From contig CAAGCW010000003.1 in the NCBI GenBank assembly GCA_900768435.1, positions 120,332 through 184,331 of the forward strand: a stretch of 64,000 nucleotides of DNA, in the 5' to 3' direction. Each line of letters starts with the position of its first letter. Position 1 is the stretch's first letter. Below are positions 8,420 through 17,171 of this stretch, piece by piece. Origin of the DNA: an uncultured Collinsella sp. (GTDB lineage Bacteria; Actinomycetota; Coriobacteriia; Coriobacteriales; Coriobacteriaceae). Made by a program: the position numbers and the translations under genes. The notes beneath the pieces were generated by a model. The model made no database searches. It was not told the origin of the DNA and saw only the letters and a list, made by a program, of their open reading frames with translations.

Positions 8420-9094
8420 ATGCGTATTTTGATCGTCGAAGACGAGCGAGCACTGTGCGATGCAATCGCGCGCAGCTTGCGAAACTTGGCGTACAGCGTC
8501 GACTGCTGTCACGATGGACAGGAGGCGCTCGACCTGCTGGGCGTCGAAGTCTTTGACCTCGTGGTGCTCGACCTCAATCTCCCCCGTATCGACGGCATGA
8601 CCGTGCTCAGGGAACTTAGGAAAACCGACTGCGAGACCAAGGTACTGATTCTGTCCGCACGTGGCGAAGTATCCGATAAAGTCGCCGGACTCGATGCCGG
8701 CGCCAACGATTACCTTACCAAGCCGTTTCATCTGGACGAACTTGCGGCAAGGATCCGCAGCCTTACCCTCAGGCGCTTCGCACAAAGCGACATAGTATTA
8801 ACCTGCGGAAAGCTCAACTTTGACACCAAGGCGCGCATCGCTTCCGTGGACAGTGAGGCTCTATCTCTTACACGCAAGGAAACGGGAATCTTGGAATACC
8901 TGATGCTTAATCAGGGGCGACCGGTAAGCCAAGAGGAGCTTATAGAGCACGTTTGGGATAGCACCGTGAACAGCTTTAGCAACGCAACCCGCGTTCACAT
9001 CTCGTCGCTCCGAAAAAAGTTGCGCGGCGCTTTGGGATACGACCCGATTCGCAATCGGATTGGAGAGGGCTACGTTATGGAGAATGGAGAATGA
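8420..9094 (+). CDS. OmpR-family response regulator
   Basis: 224 residues from the ATG at 8420, chosen for AAGGAG six bases upstream. The receiver domain (1-115) has acidic residues at 7-8, phospho-acceptor Asp51 in VVLDLNLPR and Lys in NDYLTKPF. The C-terminal winged helix (about 125-220) has the OmpR pattern (SLTRKETGILEYL... VHISSLRKKL). It overlaps the kinase gene by four bases (ATGA). It is divergent from the redox operon 87 nt away, so control of that operon is a reasonable inference. Confidence 0.93.
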   Translation: MRILIVEDERALCDAIARSLRNLAYSVDCCHDGQEALDLLGVEVFDLVVLDLNLPRIDGMTVLRELRKTDCETKVLILSARGEVSDKVAGLDAGANDYLTKPFHLDELAARIRSLTLRRFAQSDIVLTCGKLNFDTKARIASVDSEALSLTRKETGILEYLMLNQGRPVSQEELIEHVWDSTVNSFSNATRVHISSLRKKLRGALGYDPIRNRIGEGYVMENGE

Positions 9095-10242
9095 AAGGGC
9101 TTTCGCTGCAATGGCGCATAACGATTATGACGGCACTGCTCACGTGTGCGGCATGCGTGCTGACGAACTGCCTGGTCGGCTATACGGGCATGCGCTACAT
9201 GGATGCCATCGGCAGCGACATCTCGGCCTTTAACGCAACCGGCGAAGATTCGCTCCAGGCGTTCGACCCAACGAAAGCGGCCCTCGATGACAAGGTCACA
9301 ATCGTCGTAAATGACGCACAGGAGTCTTTTGGCACGACAGCCTGGTACATCACGGCTGGAGTCACACTCCTTGGCGGCGCGCTGGCATACTTTGTGAGCG
9401 GCCGTGCACTCAAACCGCTACGGGCTTTTGCAGCTCAGGTTGAGCGTGTGCAGCCTGACAACCTAAGCGAAATCAGACTCAATGAAGATGTGCCCACCGA
9501 GCTACAACGATGCAGCGCCTCTTTCAACGACATGATCGCTCGTCTTGGCGAAGGGTTCTCTGCACAGCGTCAGTTTACCGGCAACGCCGCACACGAGCTG
9601 CGCACCCCGCTCGCCCTTATGCAAGCACAGATTGAACTATTCATCTCCGAGCACTCCGGTTTGCAACCCGAAACAGCCGAGCTGCTCGGCCTGCTACAAG
9701 AACAAACTGAGCGGATGTCGCGGATGACCAAGGTGTTGCTCGAGATGAGTGAGCTCCGCAGCGTTCCTTGCGAGGACGATGTTGAACTTGGTCCCTTGTC
9801 CGAAGAGGTCCTCACCGACCTTGCGCCACTTGCCGAAAATAAGGGCATAGCCCTCAATTGTGCTGGAGACGCTTTAGTAATCGGGAGCGACACGCTCCTC
9901 TATCGGCTGATGTTTAACCTGGTCGAAAATGCCATCCGTTACAGCCGCCCCGGCTCGACTGTCAACGTCTCCATCTGCGACAACAACAGCCGCGTGTTCC
10001 TGCGAGTCGAGGACCAGGGCCCGGGAATACCCAAGCAGTACCGCGAGAGCATCTTCCAACCGTTCTTTCGCCTGGATAAATCCCGCTGCAGGGCATACGG
10101 CGGCGCAGGACTCGGGCTAGCGCTTGTTTGGGAAATTGCAGCGCTTCACGGTGGCACGGTAGAGGTCGAAACAAGTTCCGAGAACGGGACCACTATGCTC
10201 GCAAGCCTTCCAAAACGATCCGCAGCATTAACCGAACAGTAA
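9091..10242 (+). CDS. Sensor histidine kinase
   Basis: 383 residues. Membrane segments at about 9-30 and 88-108 bracket a short (~55 residue) extracytoplasmic sensor. A HAMP-like linker follows, then the dimerisation domain with phospho-acceptor His168 in NAAHELRTPL, then an HATPase domain with N-box NLVENAIRYS, G1 DQGPGIP, an F-box and G2 GGAGLGLAL. It pairs with the overlapping response regulator. The small sensor and neighbouring thiol/ferredoxin operon hint at a redox or envelope stimulus, but the ligand cannot be seen. Confidence 0.92.
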   Translation: MKGLSLQWRITIMTALLTCAACVLTNCLVGYTGMRYMDAIGSDISAFNATGEDSLQAFDPTKAALDDKVTIVVNDAQESFGTTAWYITAGVTLLGGALAYFVSGRALKPLRAFAAQVERVQPDNLSEIRLNEDVPTELQRCSASFNDMIARLGEGFSAQRQFTGNAAHELRTPLALMQAQIELFISEHSGLQPETAELLGLLQEQTERMSRMTKVLLEMSELRSVPCEDDVELGPLSEEVLTDLAPLAENKGIALNCAGDALVIGSDTLLYRLMFNLVENAIRYSRPGSTVNVSICDNNSRVFLRVEDQGPGIPKQYRESIFQPFFRLDKSRCRAYGGAGLGLALVWEIAALHGGTVEVETSSENGTTMLASLPKRSAALTEQ

Positions 10243-10248
10243 AACGAA

Positions 10249-10280
10249 AGGGGTCCCGCACACGTTTGCGCGGGACCCCT
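10249..10280 (+). terminator. Terminator of the two-component operon
   Basis: Eleven-bp perfect stem AGGGGTCCCGC / GCGGGACCCCT with 10-nt loop, just after the kinase stop. There is no long T run. Confidence 0.6.
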
Positions 10281-10315
10281 CTCCGTCAATGCAATTCGCC
10301 CAAAAGAGTAGAAGT

Positions 10316-10387
10316 TTACTCCCACTCGACCGTGCCGACAGGCTTAGGCGTGAGGTCGTAGCACACGCGGCAGATACCGGGGACCTC
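10316..10387 (-). pseudogene. Remnant of the 3' end of a guaA-like gene
   Basis: Read on the minus strand, the last 23 codons before TAA encode EVPG..RVCYDLTPKPVGTVEWE, matching the extreme C-terminus of the intact GMP synthase at 34664-36262 (EVPGANRVCYDITSKPPATIEWE) except at a few positions. Upstream of this tail the frame is lost at once (stop codon two codons earlier). The nucleotide match is clearly imperfect, so it is an old or differently derived copy, not a recent duplication. Confidence 0.75.
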
Positions 10388-10490
10388 CCTTTATACGTTC
10401 GGCACAATCGTAGGCGATACCCACAAATTCCAGTCCCGAGCAACAAGAGTACAATTGCTGCTAGTGTTGCCAGCTGTTGGGAGATGGAAG

Positions 10491-11495
10491 ATGGACTGCG
10501 ATGGCTACCCATGCGTTCCCATGCCGTTGATGTGCACCGCCTTTGTGCCGGGGCAGATTGACGCTGCAGTTGCAGGCATTTCCGACCCCGATTCACGCGC
10601 CATCGCCACGGCAGAAGCGCTGTACTTTCGCGGACAGGCCGCACTCGCCGCCAAGACGGCGCACCCCTATCTTGACGTCACCGATCCCGCGCTGCGCTAT
10701 TCCGCATGCTTTATCTGCGGATACGCCAGTCTGTCGCTCAACCGTATCGCCGACGCCCGCCGGTGCCTTGCGGGCATCCTCGATACGCCGGCCGACGAGG
10801 AATCGCCCGCCGTCCACGCCACGCATATCCTGTTCGCCTCGGCCGCGAGCGTCCTGCTGCACTTGCCTTCCCCGTATTCTGCCGAAGAGTTTTATCCACT
10901 TGCGGCGCACCTACCCGAAGGCCTGCGACTGTTCGCCAGCTACGTGATGGCGCACGCCTTGTATCTGCGCGGCGAATACGGCCGCAGCCTGGGCATGGCG
11001 GAAAACGCCCTAATTATGAAACAGGGAAGCTATCCCATCTCGGAACTGTTCCTGCACCTGGCAGCTTCCATGGCATGCATGAGCCTCAAGGACATCGACG
11101 CCGCAAAAGCGCATTTTGGAGCCGCTTGGGACATTGCGCGCCCCGACGGCCTTATCGAGCTCATTGGCGAGCACCACGGCCTTTTGCAGGGGCTCATCGA
11201 GGCATGCCTAAAAACGCAATACCCTGACGACTTCGCACGCATCATCGAGATCACGTACCGCTTCAGCTACGGCTGGCGGCGCATCCACAACCCCGATTCG
11301 GGCGAGGACGTTGCCGACGATTTAACGACCACAGAGTTCACCATGGCCATGCTCGCCTGCCGCGGATGGACCAACGCCGAAATCGCACGCCATATGGGAG
11401 TATCGCCGGGCACCGTCAAAAACCGCCTATCCGGCGTATACGCAAAGCTTGGCATCGGCACACGCGCCGAGCTGGTCGCGCACATGTTGCGTTAG
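10491..11495 (+). CDS. LuxR-type transcriptional regulator with helical-repeat sensor
   Basis: 334 residues from the ATG at 10491 (GGGAG eight bases upstream). The first ~270 residues are alpha-helical and Ala/Leu-rich, with TPR-like spacing. The last ~60 form a LuxR/GerE helix-turn-helix (TMAMLACRGWTNAEIARHMGVS... TVKNRLSGVYAKLG). There is no receiver domain, so activation is probably by ligand or protein contact. The gene lies 155 nt upstream of the large surface-protein gene on the same strand, which makes that gene a plausible target (inference). Confidence 0.82.
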   Translation: MDCDGYPCVPMPLMCTAFVPGQIDAAVAGISDPDSRAIATAEALYFRGQAALAAKTAHPYLDVTDPALRYSACFICGYASLSLNRIADARRCLAGILDTPADEESPAVHATHILFASAASVLLHLPSPYSAEEFYPLAAHLPEGLRLFASYVMAHALYLRGEYGRSLGMAENALIMKQGSYPISELFLHLAASMACMSLKDIDAAKAHFGAAWDIARPDGLIELIGEHHGLLQGLIEACLKTQYPDDFARIIEITYRFSYGWRRIHNPDSGEDVADDLTTTEFTMAMLACRGWTNAEIARHMGVSPGTVKNRLSGVYAKLGIGTRAELVAHMLR

Positions 11496-11650
11496 CGACC
11501 GGGCTGCCAAGCGCATCGAACGCGTTCCGGAACCCGGCGCTTCGCTCGATCAATTTGGACATTTTGACCCTTGAACGGCACTACCGCCACGAAGCGTCTT
11601 CTCGCAAAATTGGATTATTTCCACCGATATTTGCGGGATGGGAGCCCAAG

Positions 11651-14600
11651 ATGCTTGATCGCCGTTCGTTACTTGTTGCTGGAGCGTCCTCGCTGGCGAG
11701 CATTATGTTGCCTCGCGTGCCGGGAAGCGAAAATGCCTTCCTGCTGCCGTTCGCGCCCACCGCGGCCTATGCCGACGAAGAAGACCCCTTCAAGGTGCTC
11801 GTTCTCTCGCGCACCATGTTTGGTGTGGTCGTGGTCGACGTCGCCAACAAGAATACGCCCATCGCAGGTGCCCAGGTCACGCTCACATCGCGCTATGCCG
11901 TAGGCAAGCAGCTCACCGCCACGACCGATGACGAAGGCACGGCCATCTTTGAGGTCGCCCCTCTTTCGGAAGGCTACGTGGACGAGGCAACGCTCCTTGA
12001 CGCGTACGACTTTAACGGCGGCATCTCCATTAGCATGGCGGGCTACCGTGATGTCGAGATTCCCCTTGCGCGTATCCAGGGCGGCACCGCCATAACCGCG
12101 CCCACGCGTCCGCTTTCCGACGGCGAGCCGTACTTCCGCCAGCTCACATTCGACGAATGGGACATCCAGTACGCTGATGCCACGTTCATGGCATTGCCGA
12201 AGGACGACACGGCAAACGAGCAGCCCGATACGCACGCCTTTACCGTTCAGGCACATCTGCCACAGGGCGGGCAGGCAACATTGCATATCAATAAAGTGAT
12301 GCCCGCTGCGGGCAGCTCAACCGAAACCGTCACGCAGATTGGTCAGATCAAGGCCAGCGCATCGGGCGCGGATAATCTGGCGACGTTCACACTCGAAGAC
12401 AAGTTCCTCGATGCAGCGTCGAGCCTTCTGGAAGAAGGATGCAAGCTGCGCTTTGTCCTCGACTACCAGGGCAAAACCTACACGCTCTCCTCCCCCATGG
12501 CCGTTGTTACCGCGCCGGCGGCAAAGGCGGAATCCGGATCGACCACTATCGTCCCCACCACTATGGACCAAGAGATCACTCCGTTTGATTTCCCCGCATC
12601 GTTTCCCGGCATCGGTGGTAATAAGTTCACGTGCTGGATGCCCACATTTCCGATCCTCTTCGATTTCTCGTTTGCTGGATACGTGCTGTTTGGTGGAGGA
12701 TACAAACCAGCCAGCTATATGAACGATTCGGGCAACCCTGATCCGGAATACTGGAAGAAATCGCCGCGCGAGTCGGGCGCCAAGCAGGCAAACCGCTACC
12801 TCGACGAGATGGAGGGGAAGTGGAATCAGTACAAGTGTATGAGTGCCGGTTCGGGCACCGATCCAAGAAACACCAAGCTCCTTCGCCACCATTGCACGCC
12901 GCTGTTCACGATGGATATCGCCACACAGCTGTACGGCTCGCTTGCCTACGATTGGGTGGGCAAAACCTGGGGTAACAACAACGACCCCGCATACGGCAAT
13001 ATTAAGGCCCTCTTCCAGGTAAGAACCGACCTCAATTGGACCGAGCAGTTTACCCTAGGACCGGTGCCATTTTTCCTAAACGTCAACCCTTGGGTGCTGG
13101 CGAAGCTGGCGCTCGCTGTGGGTGCCCACACGCACGGCAGCGGCGCGGCGTTTTTTAAAAACATTTCGCTCGACTATTCAAACACGTCGGGCTCGTTCAC
13201 CATCCAGATCGGGCTTGCCGTCACCTTTGGCGCCGGCGTTGCAGGCGTCGCTTCGTCTGCCGTGCGCGGCGCCGCATCCCTCACGCTGTTCATTGGGTAC
13301 GAGAAGGCAGATGGACACCAGCTTCCGCGGCTGCGCGTAGGTGCAGACGTCGATGTCGATGTGATACTCCAGTTCGTAATGTTCAAGTGGACCACCAAGG
13401 CTTGGTCGGGGTCGTGGCCCACACTCATCGATTCGTGGAATATGTCGGTGAACAATGGCGACCAGTATGTGCTCCAACGCTCTGAGCTGGCATTGGGTGG
13501 AGATACGCCTTATACGCTGGATGCCTGCTTCGGCTCGGCCGGCAACGCCGAGGCAGGTGGTGTGCCGCAGTTTATCGCATCGGCCACCATCGTCACCAAC
13601 GCCGAGCTGCTCGCACGCGCCGAGGTTGCAGCCGCCGCGATAAACATCGCGCCTACCGTACGTGATTGGGATCAAGCGGTCACGCGCATTGAGCTCGAGG
13701 CGAACGCGGAGAGCGACGACACGGGACAGGTCGATCATTTCGTCCACGCGCTGATGGAGAACGACGAAAATGCCGCACCGATGTATGAGTACACCTACAT
13801 CGGTCAGTCAACGAACGCCGCTGCGGACCCCAACGCCAATTCTGCTGGTGTATCGGAGGACGAGCGTGGCGGCATCAAGCCCTCGAGCGACAACGTGCTG
13901 TTTGCTGGCGTGCTCAGCGAAGCCCACATGAAGCTAACGGTGATTGCCGGCGTGGAGTGCTTGTTCCGTATCGCCTCGGTGCGCTACGGCGACAATGGCC
14001 GCTCGCGCCTGGTGGTGCACACAAAGGCAAACGGCACGTGGTCTGCCCCCATGCCTGTGGACTTTCCCCTTGGGTTTGGCGAGGGCGACGTGGAGCGCGA
14101 CGGCATATTCGATTACGACTTCGACGTAGTGGAATATACGGACGGAAGAGAAAACCAGGACGCTTACGTGCTGCTGGTCTCAGGCGAGCGCCCTGACGGC
14201 GACAACACCCTTTTCGATACGGCAAGCACAGCCGGCATACTGTCCGTTGTGCGCCTGCGCATAAGCAACGACGGAGTTCGCGTGATGTCGCACACGTCGT
14301 GGCGCAGCATCTCGCGCGGCCGCCTTCAGGAGGATGGCTGCCATTGCCTGCAGTGCCCGCGTATCACGGTGGGCAAGACGCTGGTCGACGGGCGCCTGTC
14401 GGGTGCCTACCTCCACCGCCGCGGAACCACCGCAGAAAAGGCGCTCGGCAGCGAGGCTGAGGTTGCGCTGGAGTGCTTTACCCTGTGGTCGGACGTTTCG
14501 GGCGATAGCCTGACGTTCCGTCAAGTTCTCCGCTTTCCGCAAGCACCGTCGAGCATCGAGCTGGGTGCGCCCGAGAATATCAACGGCAAAATGGTGGTGC

Positions 14601-16018
14601 CCGTTGCATACGAGACCACAGACGGTTGTGGCTGCGCGTCGTACGCCGTGATCGGCCAGTCCATCGCGGGTTGGGGCGTTATGTCGCCAGATGCCACAGT
14701 ACCCCACGCGGTGCCGTGGCCGCAGCACACGGGCTTTTTGGCAACCGTCAACGAGCAACTGCAGCATATTACTTGGACGCGAGGAGCATCGGCATTTGCA
14801 ACGCAGCCCGTGGGCGCCGCAGGCTGTGGCCCGGCATCGTTTAGCGTAAGCAACAACGGCAGGTGCGTGCTCTATGTAGAGAACACCGATGGCAAGGTGG
14901 GACAAACCTACGACGAAGAAGGCAACCCAGTAGCAGTGATGGGCAAGCACTTCCGCATCTTCGCCAGCACCTTGGCAGGCGATCTGTTCACAGAGCCGTT
15001 CGTGATGTGCGAGCTGGACCATCCCGTCGATCAGATAACGACATTTTTGACGTCGGGAGGCATGCTCTCCGCGCTCGCCACGCACATTGTGAGCGCGGAA
15101 AAGAGCGAGGCAGAGCTGCACGGCATCGAAGTGCCCTTGGTGGCGTGTGCCACTCCGACGGGCGCGGTCGCTACCTCGGGCGCGGTGGTGCCCGGAGCGG
15201 CAGGCGAATCCTTCATGGTCACGGTGCGAAACGACGGCAACACCTTGCTGACCGCCGGAACGATCGATCTGTACCGAGAGGGCTCCAGCCAGCCGTTCTC
15301 CAGCGCATCCATCGGATTCGGAGCGAACGCACGCATGGCTTCGATCTACGATCCAGAGCTTGCCGAAGACGCTTCGGCCAACGACATGGCACACGTAAAG
15401 TACGCGCTCGAGACGCTGGGCGCACGTTTTGCAACGCACCCGCTGGTAGCCGACAACGGCAACGCCGTGCTGGCACCGGGTTGCACGGCACAGTTCCGCA
15501 TGAGCTTCGCCATCCCCGAGAGCTGGAGCGACGAAGTGGGCAAACGCGTCACGCTGTATGCGAAGGCGCGCAATCTGGTGGCGCTCGATCCCGTAACGCT
15601 CGAGGAGATCCGACCGGGCGCAAACTCGGCGCTGAGTGCCGTTCTGCACGAGCTTCATGTGCCCGACGCGGCATGCGAACGCTCAGAAGTTCAGGTCGGC
15701 GTATGCGACAGCGCGGATACGACAGGACTTCACGACGCCCCAATGACGGTAGACGGCGATGGTGGCTCGAGTGGAGGTGGTTCCGACGGAAGCAGCTCCG
15801 GTGGCGGCAGTGGCTCTGGCAGCGGCAAGGATCACGGCAATAACAAGCGCTCCGGAAAAGCGGGCACGCTCGCCGGCACGGGCGACAGCAACGTCCCCCT
15901 AACCGCAGCCGCAGCAGCACTCGCCGCAGCTGGTGCCGGCCTTGTCGCCTACAGCGTCCGCCGCACGGCGCTCGAAAAAGACACCGCCAATGAGGTCAAT
16001 TCGGATAGGCCTCGCTAG
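11651..16018 (+). CDS. Large twin-arginine-exported, sortase-anchored surface protein
   Basis: 1455 residues from the ATG at 11651, with GGGAG eight bases upstream; the longer frame overlaps the regulator and is unlikely. The N-terminus has a twin-arginine signal (LDRRSLLVAG) ending near AYADEEDP. Residues about 50-130 resemble a carboxypeptidase-regulatory-like Ig fold (PIAGAQVTLTSR... TDDEGTAIFEV). A very long beta-rich middle has no motif I recognise. Near the C-terminus is a Ser/Gly-rich spacer, then LAGTGD, a hydrophobic segment and a basic tail: an LAxTG sorting signal as used by class E sortases of high-GC Gram-positives (family knowledge). No sortase gene is nearby. Adhesion or substrate binding is possible but unproven. 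Confidence 0.8.
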   Translation: MLDRRSLLVAGASSLASIMLPRVPGSENAFLLPFAPTAAYADEEDPFKVLVLSRTMFGVVVVDVANKNTPIAGAQVTLTSRYAVGKQLTATTDDEGTAIFEVAPLSEGYVDEATLLDAYDFNGGISISMAGYRDVEIPLARIQGGTAITAPTRPLSDGEPYFRQLTFDEWDIQYADATFMALPKDDTANEQPDTHAFTVQAHLPQGGQATLHINKVMPAAGSSTETVTQIGQIKASASGADNLATFTLEDKFLDAASSLLEEGCKLRFVLDYQGKTYTLSSPMAVVTAPAAKAESGSTTIVPTTMDQEITPFDFPASFPGIGGNKFTCWMPTFPILFDFSFAGYVLFGGGYKPASYMNDSGNPDPEYWKKSPRESGAKQANRYLDEMEGKWNQYKCMSAGSGTDPRNTKLLRHHCTPLFTMDIATQLYGSLAYDWVGKTWGNNNDPAYGNIKALFQVRTDLNWTEQFTLGPVPFFLNVNPWVLAKLALAVGAHTHGSGAAFFKNISLDYSNTSGSFTIQIGLAVTFGAGVAGVASSAVRGAASLTLFIGYEKADGHQLPRLRVGADVDVDVILQFVMFKWTTKAWSGSWPTLIDSWNMSVNNGDQYVLQRSELALGGDTPYTLDACFGSAGNAEAGGVPQFIASATIVTNAELLARAEVAAAAINIAPTVRDWDQAVTRIELEANAESDDTGQVDHFVHALMENDENAAPMYEYTYIGQSTNAAADPNANSAGVSEDERGGIKPSSDNVLFAGVLSEAHMKLTVIAGVECLFRIASVRYGDNGRSRLVVHTKANGTWSAPMPVDFPLGFGEGDVERDGIFDYDFDVVEYTDGRENQDAYVLLVSGERPDGDNTLFDTASTAGILSVVRLRISNDGVRVMSHTSWRSISRGRLQEDGCHCLQCPRITVGKTLVDGRLSGAYLHRRGTTAEKALGSEAEVALECFTLWSDVSGDSLTFRQVLRFPQAPSSIELGAPENINGKMVVPVAYETTDGCGCASYAVIGQSIAGWGVMSPDATVPHAVPWPQHTGFLATVNEQLQHITWTRGASAFATQPVGAAGCGPASFSVSNNGRCVLYVENTDGKVGQTYDEEGNPVAVMGKHFRIFASTLAGDLFTEPFVMCELDHPVDQITTFLTSGGMLSALATHIVSAEKSEAELHGIEVPLVACATPTGAVATSGAVVPGAAGESFMVTVRNDGNTLLTAGTIDLYREGSSQPFSSASIGFGANARMASIYDPELAEDASANDMAHVKYALETLGARFATHPLVADNGNAVLAPGCTAQFRMSFAIPESWSDEVGKRVTLYAKARNLVALDPVTLEEIRPGANSALSAVLHELHVPDAACERSEVQVGVCDSADTTGLHDAPMTVDGDGGSSGGGSDGSSSGGGSGSGSGKDHGNNKRSGKAGTLAGTGDSNVPLTAAAAALAAAGAGLVAYSVRRTALEKDTANEVNSDRPR

Positions 16019-16068
16019 CTCCTAGTTACTTTTGTGTGAGACGCCGACTCGGCTCATCGAACACCAAA

Positions 16069-16104
16069 ATGGGCTGGTTCTGGATACCCAGAGCCAGCCC
16101 ATTG
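16069..16104 (-). terminator. Terminator of the XRE/membrane-protein pair
   Basis: Sixteen-nt arms AATGGGCTGGTTCTGG / CCAGAGCCAGCCCATT (one mismatch), then TTTTGGTG on the minus strand. The flank resembles those at 17101-17112 and 57298-57309. Confidence 0.75.
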
Positions 16105-16108
16105 CGCA

Positions 16109-16693
16109 TTAAATGTCGTCTGAGGAGTCGAGTTCTGCCTCGAGCCTGGCACGGCGTCTTTTCGCCGTGAAAAACGTTGCGCACAGGACAGCAAACGTGG
16201 CCGCGAAAATCGTCGCACCGCAGAACACGCCCGTGGCCAGGTTCGCCAACCAAAAGACGCTTTCGAGCGGTACGATCTGCGCCTCAGCGATACAGCGCAT
16301 TGTGGCAATAACAAGCGCGAACGCGGCGCCGCTAAGACCGCTGACAAGCGGGAAATATCCAACAGGAAGATGCTCGGTTTGCCCAAAACGATTGGTATCG
16401 ACATAGCCCTTCCGCGTTTGCAATCCTGCACAAATCAACAACACGAGAACGAGCCACAAATACATGGCTGCCTCGAACGGCGTTGCAAAGCCATGCGGCA
16501 TTTCACTGGCGTCGCTGTGAACCCACGCAACCTGTCGAGCTATAAACTGGTAGAAAAAGATCATCAACATGCCAAACGAAAGCAGCACGAAACCAATCTT
16601 GTAGATCTTCGCGTTCTCAGCCTCCAGGCGTTCATCCTTTGGGCCGGCATATTCACGCCACTTTTGCACGAGTTTTAAATCTTCAAATATCAT
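16109..16693 (-). CDS. Four-segment membrane protein, partner of an XRE regulator
   Basis: 194 residues; start supported by TTTAGGAG six bases upstream. Hydrophobic segments lie at about 30-50, 76-97, 118-138 and 148-172. The N-terminus is charged and cytoplasmic-like; the C-terminus is Arg-rich then acidic. It lies 9 nt downstream of a small XRE-family regulator on the same strand. Pairs of this form are common in Gram-positives, where the regulator controls its membrane partner (family knowledge). I do not recognise a specific function. Confidence 0.75.
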   Translation of the reverse strand: MIFEDLKLVQKWREYAGPKDERLEAENAKIYKIGFVLLSFGMLMIFFYQFIARQVAWVHSDASEMPHGFATPFEAAMYLWLVLVLLICAGLQTRKGYVDTNRFGQTEHLPVGYFPLVSGLSGAAFALVIATMRCIAEAQIVPLESVFWLANLATGVFCGATIFAATFAVLCATFFTAKRRRARLEAELDSSDDI

Positions 16694-16702
16694 AGCGAAC
16701 TC

Positions 16703-16933
16703 CTAAAGAGCGTCAGGGTCGACGTCGCTCTCGTCTTCCCAAAACAAGTCGTTCAACGTAACGCGTAGCGCTTTACAGATTGCCGCGCACAAATTGAGCG
16801 TGGGGTTGTAGCCGCCCGCCTCGATCAGGCCGATGGTCTGGCGCGTAACGCCCACGGCCTCGGCCAAGTCAGCTTGCGAAAGGCCAGCCGCCGCGCGCGC
16901 CGCCTTCATGCGGAGGTTCTTTTTGCCCGGCAT
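16703..16933 (-). CDS. XRE-family helix-turn-helix regulator
   Basis: 76 residues from the ATG at 16933 with GAAAGGA upstream; the longer frame to 16993 runs through the promoter. The helix-turn-helix is AAGLSQADLAEAVGVTRQTI followed by EAGGYNPTLN, the compact YgzD/SinR-like type with a C-terminal LNDLFW. It is first in an operon with the four-segment membrane protein. Three GACAGATAT-like words in the upstream region are likely its own operators. Confidence 0.9.
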   Translation of the reverse strand: MPGKKNLRMKAARAAAGLSQADLAEAVGVTRQTIGLIEAGGYNPTLNLCAAICKALRVTLNDLFWEDESDVDPDAL

Positions 16934-16950
16934 GGAGTTCCTTTCGTAGT

Positions 16951-17023
16951 AATGGACAGATATCCGTTGCAACATGACAGAAATATATTGCATCCATCAG
17001 AAGATGTCAACTATATCTGTCAT
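16951..17023. promoter_or_regulatory. Repeated operator-like words upstream of the XRE gene
   Basis: GGACAGATAT (16954-16963), ATGACAGAAATAT (16974-16986) and, inverted, ATATCTGTCAT (17013-17023) share a GACAGA(T/A)AT core. Their place at the promoter of an XRE gene suggests autoregulation. Confidence 0.45.
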
Positions 17024-17112
17024 TATGAAAACCATGTCCGTCATTGTGCGCACGGTGCCCCGCTGTACCCGAAACCGCGCGAGGCACTGACCCTGCTCAT
17101 CGAGCACCAAAA

Positions 17113-17144
17113 AGGGCTGGCCCCGATAACTCGGAGCCAGCCCT
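17113..17144 (-). terminator. Terminator of the lipoprotein gene
   Basis: Arms AGGGCTGGCCCCGA / TCGGAGCCAGCCCT (one mismatch), followed by TTTTTGGTGC on the minus strand. It lies 28 nt beyond the lipoprotein stop. Confidence 0.75.
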
Positions 17145-17171
17145 GAGTCGCCTGACGTAAGAATCGCGGCG

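Noticed and set aside
12317..12892. Long antisense frame inside the surface-protein gene
   Set aside because: Shadow of a GC-rich gene; no ribosome site and no family resemblance.
14180..15658. 492-codon minus-strand frame opposite the surface protein
   Set aside because: Composition is that of an antisense frame (Arg/His/Cys-rich); the plus-strand frame has signal, linker and sorting motif.
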